Below, piece after piece: positions 32,200 through 45,140 of a stretch of 64,000 nucleotides of DNA (positions within the stretch are counted from its first letter, which is position 1; every line of letters begins with the position of its first letter). Where the stretch lies: NCBI GenBank assembly GCA_013407085.1, contig JACCGJ010016101.1:1-64000 (forward strand). The letters are read 5' to 3'. The stretch comes from Atriophallophorus winterbourni. Taxonomy: Eukaryota; Platyhelminthes; Trematoda; Plagiorchiida; Microphallidae. The translations under genes were made by a program, and so were the position numbers. The notes below the pieces were generated by a model. That model saw only the letters and a list, made by a program, of their open reading frames with translations, ran no database searches and was not told the origin of the DNA.

Positions 32200-35010
32200 A
32201 ATGTTCTCCACTTTGAACTGCCCTGGCGTACAGCACAACGCACCAATGGACGGCTAATAACGCGGGGAGCAGCAGATACCGGTTATAAGCTATGGTTCGA
32301 GTGGCGTATAGCTCAGCGCCTGGAGCTTCTCCAAATGTGGAGAGACTTTTAGGTGTCGTTGGACCGCTACCGCCCGCCTCAAGCTAGGCAGCCCCCAGCC
32401 AATATAGTACCGTCTCGCCAGGGTCTGCTATCCTCATTGGGCGCATGGGGATTAGGAATCAACCGACAAGCAAACTCTTTTTCTCCGTACAAGCGAAACG
32501 AACTATTAAAAAGCAAATATCATTTCCTAAACTGGAACCTGTAACGTCCGGTCCATGCTTGCTGGATTTAATGACAACGTCTCAAATATCAGAGCCGTAA
32601 GAAAATCAGCTGTGATTAACAATGAGCTGAAGAGGCTAAATGTCGACGTGGCTGTCCTGCAAGAGACGCGATTGACAGACATCGGTATGCTAACAGAAAG
32701 AGACTACATATTTTTCGGAAGGGAAGGAGTTCTAATGAGCTTCAACAGCACTGAGATTTGTTTGCCGTGCGGAACAGCGTACTTAAAGCAAAAGAACCGA
32801 GCAGCAGCGGGAGCGAACGGATTTACACTCTAAATCTGAAGTGCATTACTGGTACCATTACGTTGGTCAACGTTTATGCACCGACGCTATCTGTGACGCC
32901 TGCTGAAAAAGTCGGTTTTTATCATAACCTCGTAAAAGTCGTCAAAACGTGCCACAAAGAAACTGTGTAATGGTATTCGTATCCAAAAAGCTGCGGATTC
33001 TAGAAATTTTCATAATATGTATGATGGGATCAACAGAGCCATTGGTCTAAACAAACTTAAAACTGCTCCCATTAATTCTCTATCTGGTGACCTGGCTGTG
33101 GACAACACTCAGCAGATGGAAAGACGGGTAGAGCACTTCTCCTCTCTCTAATCTAGGGACAGTACGGTTTTACTGCTTGTACTTGGAAATATCGAGCGGT
33201 TGCCGACTATTGAATATCTAGATACACCCCCTACTCTTGATGAGCTCAATGGGGCAATCGCCCGCTTAGCGAATGGGAAGGCCCCTGGTGACGACGGAAT
33301 TCCACCTGAGCTCAGCAAATGCTGTAGAGCATTATTATTGCAACCTCTTCGCCATTTGCTTCTTCAGTGCTGGCTGGAGGAGTGTGTCCCACAAGAGATG
33401 CGCGAGATACAAAGATCATCACGCTATTTAAGAATAAGGGAGACAGAGGGGACTGCAACAATTACAGAGGAATTTCCCTTCTGAATGTTGTTGGCAAATA
33501 GTTTACTAAAGTCTAACAGATCTGGCTGCAAGTTCTAGCTGATACAATTTACTCCGAATCTCAATGTGGTTTTCGCAAGGAAGATCAACCTTTGTCATGA
33601 TCATCTCCGTGAGGCAAGTTCAAGAAAAGTGTCGGAAAAAGCGTATGCCATTTTACGCTTTTTTATCCATTTAACGAAGGCATTCGACTACGTCAGCAGG
33701 GAGGGTCTTTTCAAAATGCCTGATCTGATAGGCTGCCCCCCAATACTGCTGAAACTCGTTATTTGGTTCCACTCAGGCATGAAGGGCTCAGTCCGTTTTA
33801 ACGGTTTCTATCGGAAGCTTTTTAAATACGCTGAGGCGTCAATTAAGGGTGTGTTCTTGCTCCCACGCTGTTCGGGATTTTCTTTGCTCTGCTTCAGAAC
33901 TACGCTTTCAGGACGAGGGCAGAAGGTATTTGCATACGTACGCGAAGTGCTGAGAAGCTTTTGAGCCTGAACCGTTTGAGAGAACAAACCAAGACACGAA
34001 ATGTACTTATCCGTGACCTGCTGTTTGGCGACAATGCAGCCATCATTGCTCACTCCCAAGAGAAACCCAAGTCGCTGATGGACTGTTTTTCGTCGCCATA
34101 CAAAGAACTTGGGGTAGCAATCATCATGAGCAAGACCAACGTCCTCGGTCAAGGGACTGTAACGCCTCCAATCATCATTGTTGGAAACTGTCAGCTTGAC
34201 CCAGTGAATCATTTCACATATCTTGGTTCAACCATTGCGGATAACATCTCGCTAGACACGGAGATTGATAACCGGATTGGCAGAGCAGCTGTCATTCTGT
34301 CCCGATTGAACTCTCGTGTTTGGAGTAACCGCAATATGACTGTAAAGACAAAGATGATGGTATACAGCGCGTGCGTACTGAATGATTTACTGTACGGCAA
34401 TGGAACCTAAACCACCAACGCAAGACACGAACGGAAGCTGAATGCTTTCCATCTACGAAGCATCCGTCGTATCTTGAACAAATCGTGGATGGACAGAGTG
34501 ACTAATGCTGAAGTGCTTTTAAAAGCTGGTCTACAGAGCATGTTTACCCTATTGCGACAGTGAAGCCTGCAGTGGCTTTTTCATGTCTACAGAATGGAAA
34601 ATGGTTGTATTCCAAAAGATCTACTCTATGGTGAGTTGCAATGGGACAGACCTCACTTGCGGTACTATGACGTTTTAAAACGAGATATGAAAGCTCTTGG
34701 CATTGACCTGGCGAATTGGGGAGAACTTGCTTTCAACCGGTCACATTGGAGGCATTGTGTAAAGCGTCGTTTACAAGCTGGGGAGGAGCAGATACAGCTC
34801 TTTGCAGCCGAATGCAGATCACGCCGCTGGTGTGCAACTGATGCAATACAACCAAGTTCTGCTATCGTTGTCAGTGTTGCGGGAATGATTGTTCCTCCTG
34901 AATGAAACTGTTTAGTCATTCAAAAAGCTGTAGAACTTGAGCATTAATGCGATTGTGATGTACATCCTTGGTCTACACCGATCGAATGAGGCCAACAACA
35001 ATGTAAAAAT
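32200..35010 (+). mobile_element. Nearly full-length RTE-type LINE, inactive
   Basis: The most complete RTE copy. The 5' part is at 32200-32540 (LELLQMWRDF, PSRQGLLSSLGAWG, KSKYHFLNWN). EN is at 32555-32970 (NVDVAVLQETRLTDIGMLTE, TLVNVYAPTLSV) but loses the GDFNARVG block by a frameshift near 32970. RT N-terminus is at 33190-33480 (NGKAPGDDGIPPEL, VPQEMREI, NNYRGISLLN in a second frame). RT core and thumb follow at 33660-34410, then a C-terminal region to 34905 (HLRSIRRILN, WMDRVTNAEVLLKAGLQS, YYDVLKRDMKALGIDLANWG). The catalytic box reads FGDNAA instead of FADDAA. Several stops. The 3' end near 35010 matches 6320 and 61645. Confidence 0.85.
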
Positions 35011-35209
35011 TCGACAAAGCTAAACTTTAGCAAAACTGTAATTGTATTCAAAAAATTTCTTTGATTATGTAAGAGTGTCTTGAAGATTTCTCTGTTGCAA
35101 TTTAATGTACATTTTCGTATTTTTGTTTTGTTGAGTTTGTTTTAATATTCTAATCGTTTTTGACCTCGTGAGCCTAAAAATGCATTTTTCCGAATACCGT
35201 AATTCAGTT

Positions 35210-35345
35210 CACAAACAAGGAGCGCTTGTATGCCACTGTTAGATAAGGCTGGTTTCGACCAACCTGTTCAAAGCATGTGTCCAAACACAGGTTGAATGGG
35301 GTTAAACCCATAACCATGAAACAATGAGTGACGGAAAAGCATGCA
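35210..35345 (-). repeat. Partial hammerhead-family repeat, ribozyme end missing
   Basis: Shares GGAGCGCTTGTATGCCACTG and AAACCCATAACCATGAAACA with the subfamily A units but stops short of the ribozyme core. Confidence 0.65.
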
Positions 35346-37904
35346 AATTAATATTATGTAATTCAGTTCAGTTCAATTGTTTAAATGTCATAAGCAAGTA
35401 CAATAACAAAATAAATTTGATAGAATACTTATTTATAATAATGAGAAAAAAATTATTTCAATAATGAATTATGAATAATATAAACAATTTATTTGCAGCA
35501 AGTAATTCCTAATAGCTGAAACTTTTTGCACGCTAAACTAAAATTCAATTTCCCGTATTCTGTAAATTTGCTATATATCAATCAATCAGTTATAAAAATA
35601 CACATTTTGCAACCAGATTTAACTTTTTTGTATGATTTAATTTGTAAACATATCCATTCATTTGTTGATTTTTTTCTACTCCTGTATTAACTGCAGATTT
35701 TGACTTATTTATGCTGCATCACATTCTTCTAATTTTTTACCTAGCTATTGACATGTCCGCCATTCAGATGAACTAGTTTCATTTACTTGTACGATGTCCA
35801 AGTCATTCTACTTCTGCATTTTAACCAAATGTTAATAATAATTGTTGAAAAATATGCTGTCATGTATTTCAAACACGAGCGCTTTCAAAATATTCGGTCA
35901 CTATTACTGAAAAATTTGAAGCATACATTTTTGAACTCTAAGCTGCGTATGTGCCTACTACCAGATAATTATGGCTTACGAGTATGGCGCACATACTCAA
36001 CGATAACGCTATTTTATATTTTTGAGTTTTTTCACATTTCTGTTAGTTTGCATAACGTCGCAAATTAATTTTAGTGTTTAATGAGTCAAATATACCGTAT
36101 TTCAATATTAATGATGCTAATGGACCGGAATACATCGGATACTGAATGAATGAGAGATAAAGCCTATTTTTCTACAATGTGTGCACAAAAAATAAATCAC
36201 ACCTTGATCATTTAAAAGCCTGCGCCATAATAACCTACCAACAACACTTCATAATTGATTTAGCTGACATGATACAACCCTGAATCGACGAACGTACGAG
36301 CAAACCATGATCGCTGGCATCTGCTTCACGCATATATAATCTCACGAGAAAATATTTCGGTATTACAATTAACTGCAATTCAGTGTTTCATCAGAGAATA
36401 CTTATAAATAGAAGTACACGAAACTATCAAATCGCAGTTGTACTTTACCAGAAACTTGGTTCGTGACATCTGGTTCAAACGTTTGCCCATCTCCCTAGCT
36501 GTCTAACACCCCCTCTACTTATTTAAATGACTCGACTTTCACGTGGTTACCGATTATAAACCACTCGTTTGTAACTTCTGGTCCCAAACGATTAACACTG
36601 CGATTGAAAAACATCTGTGTTTCCATTGCTCGTTTGACTACAGATATCAGTCACATTATTAGTGACTGCAACGTTGTCATTAACGTTTTTGAAACACTGT
36701 TTTCTCACCAAATAAGACAATTTTAGCTGAATCTCAATAAACGATCAAGCCATCAACAAAATGATTCGGAAACTTCTAAGATCGTTGCGAATAAGTCGCT
36801 GAAATGTCCATATTTTTGGCCGCTCAATGCTAATGTCAAGAACGTTTATGATATAGCGAGCGATAGGTCGAGAACTGTTGCCCATTTAACATATACCTGA
36901 ATGATTTTTGGTTACTTTTATCACGAGTCACTTTCGAGAATTTTTTTCCACGTTGAAATATTCAACTGAACATTTTGTTTGGCACAATATGGAAAATTAT
37001 ATATGCTATTAAGTAAATCAGCATAATCCACAATATCAGTCGTACTTCATTACCTAAATTCCTTTCACGTGATTGACGATTCAAACATATTTATCTGGAC
37101 ATCATGGATCATTGACGAGTTTGACTAACATAAAAACATATTATGACCTGTGTTAACAGATATACACACTTAATCTATGCAGTTGCAATTCATGGTAGCT
37201 CTACTTGCTCCATTGCGTGTGCGCTTGTAGAATCATTAATAACTCGATATCTTTTAATGTTTCTGCAACAATCAATATAGTTCGTTATCCCCAGTTTTAT
37301 AATGCTCTCTTGCAGTACCTAAAGGACGTTTTAGTGTCAAACAAAATCGTGAAGTAGAATATTACTCGGCTGGCAATAGTGTTTGAAAACGTTTCCATCA
37401 ACAGTAGAAAGCCGTCATCACATAACTAAGATGTTCGGAGAAATATGTTTAACATCACTCTATCAGTCTCTTGATTACAAGTTACATGGTGAGAACGAAA
37501 CCTTGCTTGTTGTCCAGCAGATGTTTTTTCTGTTACTATTTTTAGACTGCTTGATAAAATCACAAATTATCGCCCATTTAGCCGCGTCAATGTATACCTT
37601 TCATGCTTTATATTTGAAAAGTTATATCCCTAAGTTAGGACGATTTCGAGTAAATGATCGAGTTTCAACACATCAAATACACAAAGATGTTTACGTTTGT
37701 TACTCTAAGTTCGCGAAAACAAATTTTCAGCGCGAATGTTTTCAAACATCATACTAAAGCCATTTATAAAACTTGAACGCAAACACAAATTTTCCACCCT
37801 AGATCGAAACAGTCGTGAGGACGATGTCTGCATAGAACGATAGAAGTTAGGATACATTCTGCAAGACTCAGTTCATCCTGCAGCTCTTACTGTTTCTTCT
37901 ACAT
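35346..37904. other. Long gene-free AT-rich region
   Basis: I see no supportable exon or RNA. An open stretch at 37383-37757 codes for 124 residues without recognisable motifs; its FGEIC word recalls the HCN CNBD but the following residues do not match. Confidence 0.5.
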
Positions 37905-37995
37905 CTGTCTAGGCCTGGGCAACCTGACAGTATCTTAGCCCGCGTGCAGTCTCTGACTGTGCGGCACTTTGTCTGGATCAGGCTTGTGCTTTCAC
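37905..37995 (-). repeat. Dispersed repeat of about 90 bp, minus copy
   Basis: Reverse complement of the stretch at 58585-58680 with few differences (shared words GCCTGATCC, AAGTGCCGCACAG, GGGCTAAGATACTGTCAGG). Family unknown. Confidence 0.75.
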
Positions 37996-40475
37996 ACACT
38001 ACATCACCAAAACAACTTAGCTTCACGAATGATATTCTTTCCAACTGTATATTGATTCTTTCTGATTGGTACAACCGTCATTTTCATTGTATTGCTCAGA
38101 ACATCCACACTATATAATTTTTTGTCGCTTTCGCCTTTTTATGTCTTATGATGGCGACATAGTCTTCTGTTGGAAGTTGCATTGCGGAATTTATGTAGAT
38201 ATTTTGATTACATATAAATAAATAAACTTTATACATTTCAGTTAACCTCAATTATTACCTTTTTATTTCGTTGAACATTTGTGGTGGAAAATCTTGATGT
38301 GTGGAAGAAAGGACTAGAAGTTGCGCATCCTAAAGTTTTGTGAGTCTGTAAATAACGCTTTTTGATATTTAGTAAATACTATTATTGTTATTGGTTTTGA
38401 AATGACATGGTTTAAATTGATCTGCTGTAGATGCGAAAAGATTTCTTCAAGAATATTTGACCCTTTTATGATTAAAGAACTAGTTTCAAATTCTTCAGTT
38501 TATCCGGTGTTTTATGTGGATTTGAATGAAAGAATGCTCTCGCTATTGTTTCTACGTAATAAAGTACAGTTTGATGTTCCGACGGTAAGGAGAAGCGAAA
38601 AGGAGCATTAGTCTCCAAACATTCTCATCCCTCCACATTGCAGCAACCGAACATTGCTACAAAAGCAAAGAGAGCTAGTAAAGTATGCTTTTTGGGCCAT
38701 TTAAAATACCAGACCCGAGCAAAATTGTATCCTTTACACCAAAAACGCTAACAGCCACTTATTCGCGAAAGGATCGAATGGATGAATTTAGGGTTCAGAA
38801 CATCTTGCGTTGGGTGGAATTTTTAAACTGTGTACATAAACTAGAACGGTAAATTTTGTGTGGGATTTGGGCTCCGTCTATCCTGGTAGAAGATTCGAAC
38901 CTAGTTGAAAGAGACACGTTTTTCGAAAAGCGCCAACACAAATGGGTGCTTCAAGTTTATCCCGGATATGATCGCTGGCCAGCAATTTTCTGAACAGTGT
39001 TTTAAAATGCCTATAACTAGTTTAACATAGCCCTGAAACCGGAACGCACGATATGCATTAAACCTTAATGAACATCTGCTATAGTCGTGATAGATAATGT
39101 ACGACAAACTGTGGTATATACATACCAGAAATTCTGCCGTTGGCTATAAAGAAAAGCCAACATATATTTCGTTTCAAATGTTGTTACAGAAGCAAAGAGT
39201 AGCTTATAGGCCTTACATAGTGCTGCTAAATAGAAGTGATCGTTAAAAAATAGAATAAATGCATAAGAGCTGGATGATGGGCGCCCGGCTTCGAATGCAC
39301 AGTACAGCACTCTTCTTTATTACAAGATAAATTATTTACCTTATGAGATTTTACACAGACAATTCTTCCGAAATTGGTTGTGCATCCATATCAAGATAGT
39401 GGATTCTATGTACGGAAAAACCAGTAACTACATTTGAACGTTCGAGTAATATCGACTGTCTAGTGTATGTGTGAAAATGTAGAAAAATATGTACTATGAT
39501 GGAACAAACTCACGATGTGTCTTTATCAAATTAAACGGCTCTATCTGAATAAACGTAACAATTTATTAGCAAAAAACTCCACTGATTATTACAGTCAACA
39601 GCAATATCAGGAAGATTCTGAATTTTCGGATAGCCAATAGTAGGCTGAAGCCAATTAATATCTGTAAACAACCAGAACAACAGCGTCATACAATGATGAT
39701 TATACCGAACGTCCAACAAAATATAATTCAATAATATAATTTAATATAATGTTGTTTGAATCGAAATACACGAAATGCTACAATCATGAAAATGCAGATT
39801 ACGAATACAAAATCATTAAGTACGATACAAAATTATTCATCAGAATATTCTTTGCACAAAAAACGAGTTAGGTAAATAATCATTTTGATTTCAAATTATT
39901 AGGATCTTTCTGAAAAGATACATTTTTTCATGAAATTTATAATTTCCATACTCCGATAACCATCGAAAGAGCTGAATGCACTTGTGAATTGAATCAAGCC
40001 GTTTTTCAATTCGAATGACTTATTATCAAGGCGATGCAATTCTCCATGCAGTTGACCTTCATCAGTGCCAATAGTTTGATGCTACTTTCGGAAAGGAGTT
40101 ATATCTGGTGTCCGATTAAATGATACAATCTCGCGCATTTTTATATTTCTTTACAACACGTACTTGTGTCTAGAGTATCCTGTATATATTTCGAGGGGCG
40201 ATGTATCGTCGATCTGTTTCCAACAATCAGTTATATTGCCATTGATGAATTCGCGAATACAAATTATGTAACCTAAAGGCACAGAAAATTAGTGCCATGT
40301 GATGGATTCAGGCTAAACAAATTGCTTGTTTTTAATTTAGCGAGTTTTTCGATTTTGTATCAGCAGCTTTTAGAAAAGTAGAAGAGGTCAGTTTCAGTTG
40401 CATCTTGTGCATGGTCCAAGTACAACTGAAGCTGATACGGTTACTAGTTCGAAATTGAAAACACAGTATCCCAAT
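37996..40475. other. Gene-free AT-rich region
   Basis: No exon, RNA or known repeat recognised. Confidence 0.5.
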
Positions 40476-40620
40476 GACCACAACTGGTTTCACGTTGTTT
40501 GCACTCATCAGATAGGGACAGTATGAGCAGTATACCCATGCCTCGCAACAGTACAGATATTGTATACAAGATGTGAACTAGTAGCCACTATTTGATCACG
40601 CGAACCCTATCCAACAGTGG
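40476..40620 (-). repeat. Hammerhead-type repeat unit, weakened
   Basis: Minus strand keeps CTGATGA and GAAACC but stem II is GTGC against ACGT, and the cleavage region reads AGTT. Probably inactive. Confidence 0.6.
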
Positions 40621-41224
40621 ATCGGAAGTTTATTTTGTTTATTCAAAATTCACTTCGTAATAGCTCGTTGTCCTATTCATCTAATGGCGAATCAACATAT
40701 GCTGATTATTGAAGTTTAATTCGGACGAAAATATCTCCGTCTGGTTTGTTGATAAATGATTTTGCTCCCGCAAACGGTAGTGATGAAAAATTTCTTGATT
40801 TGAAGAAAATTGCGCTAGCAGCAGCAGCAGCAACTACTAAGCTATTCTGCACTAAAGTAAGATTCTTGTTGAACTTGTTCGTAAGAAAATCTAGAGAATC
40901 TGCTAAAATACCTATGACTATAAAGCCCCAGTATTATTAATCTAACATTCATTTTGCTGACTCGATGTCTTATGCCTAACCTTCAATATTTCATAAACTG
41001 ATCGGTTTTGATATTGTCATGAGAATAGATTCCCACAAGCTAGTTATGCTAGTTCAATAATAGGAATCAGTCACACAAACAGCTGTTAATCCATAACACA
41101 CGGCGGTAACTAGGTTATTATTTGCAGCGACCTTGAATTAGGAATTATGGGGAGAATTTGCTATTTTCAAGGTGGATATCACATCAGTCGGGTGACATCC
41201 AAGCGATATGGTAACGGAAGCTAG

Positions 41225-41720
41225 ATGTATTTGAAAATATTCGAGACCGATCGGGAGTCCATAATCATGAAAATAAAGTTTGCAATGAATCGGATATAGT
41301 AAGTTTTTGGTAACGTTTCGCTTCTGAACACAGAAGCTTCGTCAGACCAAGGGTGTCGGTACGAACAGTGTTCAGGTTTAAATGGCATTCTCTTGACTAA
41401 TCCTGATTTCTCTAAGCAAGACAGGGGAGATCAAGGTAATTGAAACACCTCCTAATTGCTGTGTTCATCGCGAATTATTTAATAATTGCACAGGTCAGCG
41501 TCTGCTGACACACTGCTTACGTGCTGCGTATTAGGTGTGATGTTCGTTAATTCGTATCCGCTGCAAAACCGAACGCCAGATAGTTGAGATATCCGCTCCA
41601 TCCACCTTGTTCACCGCATTCGCCCCAACATCCTCGGCGTGAAGTCTTTCCCTATAAGATTTCACACCCCGTCTTATCACTTTCACGTTATCAAGATCTA
41701 CGCTGTGTCCAGTGTCTAGC
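41225..41720 (-). mobile_element. Penelope-like element 3' end (family 1), minus
   Basis: Minus strand from about 41780: GIY-YIG endonuclease tail SHLAEHVLDTGHSVDLDNVK, then KSYRERLHAE, NAVNKVDGADISTIWRSVLQ, stop near 41531. A 3' untranslated region and hammerhead (41307-41350) follow, then the terminus with GACCGATCGGGAGTCC at 41235-41270. The upstream GIY-YIG part is frame-shifted. It lies upstream of the first LARGE-like exon. Confidence 0.75.
41307..41350 (-). ncRNA. PLE hammerhead, best minus-strand copy
   Basis: Identical plan to 25658-25701: 5-bp stem I TTGGT/ACCAA, CTGACGA plus A, perfect 7-bp stem II, GAAA, 2-bp stem III, triplet GTT. Two copies with all stems intact, located 16 kb apart in opposite orientation, support selection or recent origin. 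Confidence 0.75.
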
Positions 41721-42338
41721 ACGTGTTCAGCTAGATGTGATTGCGTCCTGTCAATCGATAACCGAATCGCTTCCCCCCACCGGGGCTCTCAGCCACTTGA
41801 TGATCGTGTCCTGAATCATCCCCTGAGGTCAACGTGTCCAACGCTGATCGTGTTCATATTATAAGCAGCCATTTGTTGTGTAAACCTTACTGTATTAATC
41901 AACAAAGGCTTCTAGAAGGGGAAACATTGGGGCAGCTGTTAGCTTACAAACCACGTACTACACGTTTTAGGAATAAAAACAAGCTGTTTGTCTATGTGGT
42001 AATCATGACATTATAGGATGAGTGAACTCAATGGAGAATCTATATTAGGATGCATAAAACAAATGCATAGTACCCTATTTTCTATGAATCTTTTCCTATT
42101 TTTGAAACAAGGAGGATAATAAATTTTAGTTTGCTGTTTAACGCTAATTATGAATTTAGTAAAATCTCATTCTACTTTCATGATTCATGTATTTTGACTT
42201 CTGCAGTTATGCAGACTGGCATGCAGTGCACAATGTTTTTGTTATTCGATTTAATTTGCCAAATAGACTGAAGCATTTCATGTAAACTCATAAAAATAAT
42301 CATTTCTTCCTTCAGCTCAATGAATACTCTGAAGCGAA

Positions 42339-42473
42339 ATGCGGACACCGCTCTGCTCTGCTGTGGAAAACGTTATTTTTGATTGGTTGAACGTGGTTCG
42401 CTCTCTGCTTCTGTTAACAGCACTATTCGTTTACTTGGCGTTCAAAGTTCCGGAACCATATTACGGTGGACCT
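42339..42473 (+). CDS. LARGE: LARGE-like glycosyltransferase, candidate first coding exon with membrane anchor
   Basis: ATG at 42339 opens a 45-codon exon ending at donor GTAAGT, phase 0. It encodes a short N-tail, then a hydrophobic segment NVVRSLLLLTALFVYLAF (about residues 18-35), then KVPEPYYGGP, which looks like the start of a lumenal stem. That is the layout of a Golgi type II membrane protein. Phase agrees with the next recognised exon at 46474. No sequence motif proves that both belong to one gene, so the assignment rests on order, strand, phase and topology. Confidence 0.5.
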
Positions 42474-42599
42474 GTAAGTCATTCTGTTAGCGTTCAAATA
42501 TATGTTATTACCACGTGGTTACATCGTTTAACTCGCTTCATGTTTAAACTATCATTAACAGATATTTTCTTTTGCAAAATAACAATGAATCATCTATGA

Positions 42600-42900
42600 A
42601 CTTGTAAGCCTAATGAGTTAAGTTTGGCAAAACCAACCTATCCAATCGCAATCGCAGATGAGGTAAAACCCATGCTCGTGAACATAGATACATATTTGCA
42701 TGCATGTCCATAGCTCACACACCATAACCGATTTCGTGCTTTTTGCACTCAGCAGGTAGGGGCAGTAGGATCAGCATCAGCGTGCCTGGAAACAGTAGCA
42801 AAACTGATAACAAGGTATGAACTTGCGAACCCCTATTGGATAAGGTTGGCTCGACCAACATATTGATTCGCATGTGCGCCACACATGTATAGGGAGTTGA
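42600..42900 (-). repeat. Hammerhead-type repeat, core mutated
   Basis: Subfamily A unit on the minus strand; the core reads CTGCTGA (A6 lost) near 42750 and stem III is ATC/GGT. It lies in the first LARGE-like intron. Confidence 0.65.
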
Positions 42901-43139
42901 ACTGGAAGTCTTCAACGAAGATTCTCATTTGCATGTTTGAATTTAAACCAAGTTTCAAATGCATATTTAAAAAGTTTCAAATGCCATATTTACAAGCTCG
43001 AATTAATCAATTTATGAAGTCGATAATTGGAGATTCGGTTACAAAAGGCTTGAAAGGGTTTTCGTTCTGTATCTTACCTTAAGAGCAATGGACAGATCAT
43101 TGATGAGACGTCGCCTTATAGTTTCAAATGTTTAATATC

Positions 43140-43345
43140 CATTGTATTAAACAAAGTTTTGCTTGAATGCCATTGTTATATAGGGTTCGTACAATGAACC
43201 ACGATGTTCAAACACAGAATCCTTGGCATTCAATTATAACTTTGTTTACCACTTATCCACTGTTTCAATGCTCACGTAACCTAATGTTACTGTCTCCACC
43301 TGATGACTGCAAACAGCCAGAAACCGTTTTAGAAGATTGCCACAA
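43140..43345 (+). repeat. Hammerhead-type repeat relic, plus
   Basis: CTGATGA at 43300-43306 and GAAACCG at 43320-43326, but stem II (CTGC versus GCCA) no longer pairs and the cleavage triplet is gone. Confidence 0.6.
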
Positions 43346-44996
43346 TAGTCAGTGAATATCACGTAATTACAAACTCCAGATTCAATAGATTATATACTTG
43401 TTTATCAGCAAAGTCACAGGTAAGGTTTACAGATGAATTCTGCAGGACATAAACGGGTGAAAACTGCTTAGTGATGTTTTCGGAATATACAGTAAACAAA
43501 CTTATTTAAGCCTTGTGCCTCAACAAGTTCGAATTGAAAGAATTCTCCGCGATCTGGAATACGGCTACGCTTGTTTACAAATAATTTATACAATGTTTCA
43601 AAGCAATTAATTTGAATCTTCAACACTAGTGATTTTGAAATAAGAAGCAACTTGATTGAAATTCCCTATTATATATATTATATGGAAATTGATTCATCAT
43701 TAGCTATTAAATTTCTATTATTTTGTTTAGTTGTTTATTCATTGTGTCGTGCCATCAGTGGAAATGCTGCGGTAGCTCATCGGATAAGTCATTTCACGCT
43801 CAATTGTTCGACTCATGATTAAATTCCGGGGCGCAAGCGTTTGGAAATGAGCGGAACACAGATCTCTCGTGTAAATGTTGGCTAAAAATAATTTAACTAG
43901 ATGTGACAGCCTAGCGCCCTTTCCAGTAAACAGAACTAATACCATAAAGAAAAATTATTCCTGGAGAAACAAAAAACACCTCTAGATAAACTTCGGTGCT
44001 ATGATAACCTAAGGATGAAGGTCCCCATGGATTCGCAAAATTTCGTACTGTGCAATTAATTTTGTCAAGTTTACTAAGCTGTAAAATTGGTTCCTGCTTG
44101 AAAGTGTGAGTAATCCTTTATCATATCGTAATTACAAAGGCTAAAATCACTATGAACTATACACGCTTGTTGTAAAGCACGTATATTTTTTACATGAACA
44201 CCATTGATAACATTATCTAAATCATACTACAGATTTATCGTATTCGCAGTATACATGCTGATCGGCAGAGGACAATGAAATATTATTTTTCACTCAACAG
44301 AAAATAATGACATATGTGGATTGAATATTAGGAATAATCTTGATGCATATCATGCGCTCTACAAACCATGTTAAATGATTGCTCGGTTGTTAAAATGACT
44401 GAATTGCTCAATACACATGCTCTTACACAATGTTTCCTACTGGTACTGTGAGTTTCGTAGAGAGAGGTTTATAACTGATGAAGAAATATAAATGAGTCAA
44501 GGAAACTATCTTCGTTTCTTCTCGCATTCCCACACTTACGCTCTAATGACCGTATGAGCTATTAATCTTATCAGGTCGAGAGAACATACTTGATTATATT
44601 AACTTGTAAATGAGGAATAAACTTACAAACAAGGCATCATTTATGACACCACTGCTCGAACCTGCCGAACACGTTGTACAAATAATGATTCATAAAATGA
44701 TAAGCGTCAAATGTAACTGTAATATTTAGGAAGCAGATTTTAACTCGTCACATCCTACGTGCTTCCACTGCACTTCTCGTTTTCTATTGATCCCGTTCGG
44801 TCAATGAAGCAAGTGATTGATTTAGATATGCCGTACACCATATATTTGTACTTCACAACGATTCATATTGTAAAAGTATTCGGAACTACGCCAGGTTAAT
44901 CAAGGCTCCTTCTGAACTGGTCGGGCAAACAAAAGCTACTCAAATGGGCCAGTCCGGAGAACAGTTCATAAACGCTTAATTACGATCGGTCAAACG
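43346..44996. other. Intron sequence with nothing recognised
   Basis: AT-rich; no exon-like block, RNA or known repeat. Confidence 0.5.
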
Positions 44997-45140
44997 GTGG
45001 ACGGTAGCCCAAGTCGTTAAGGCATGGGACTACAATTGTGATGGTCGGGGGTTCGAGTCCCACCCGAGTCGGAGGATTGCACTGCTGATGAGCTCAAATA
45101 AGAGCGAAACTCGAGTCCAGTGCTTCCATTATGGACTGAT
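44997..45140 (+). mobile_element. tRNA-derived SINE carrying a hammerhead ribozyme (Sm-alpha-like)
   Basis: A Pol III internal promoter is evident: A box TAGCCCAAGTCG at 45005-45016 and a perfect B box GGTTCGAGTCC at 45050-45060, 33 bp apart. A complete hammerhead follows at 45079-45123. Promoter then hammerhead is the structure known for the Sm-alpha family of Schistosoma. A real tRNA is unlikely because no 7-bp acceptor stem closes around the boxes. The 3' limit is uncertain; a 9-bp inverted repeat (CCAGGAGGT at 45187 and ACCTCCTGG at 45256) lies downstream and may or may not belong. Confidence 0.85.
45079..45123 (+). ncRNA. Type I hammerhead ribozyme with perfect stems
   Basis: Stem I GCACTG (45079-45084) pairs perfectly with CAGTGC (45118-45123). 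The core is CTGATGA (45085-45091). Stem II GCTC/GAGC is perfect around AAATAA, then GAAA (45106-45109). Stem III ACTC/GAGT is perfect and loop-free, and the cleavage triplet GTC ends at 45117. Every conserved base of the hammerhead core is present. The loop-free short stem III predicts better cleavage as a dimer or on tandem transcripts. Confidence 0.92.

Noticed and set aside
37383..37757. FGEICLTSLYQ as a possible missing HCN CNBD exon
   Set aside because: Only FGEICL matches; the obligatory GRRTASVRA-like stretch does not follow and no suitable acceptor in the right phase is evident.
45003..45073. Functional tRNA gene
   Set aside because: A and B boxes are good, but no acceptor stem pairs around them and no clear anticodon arm forms; it fits a tRNA-derived SINE.
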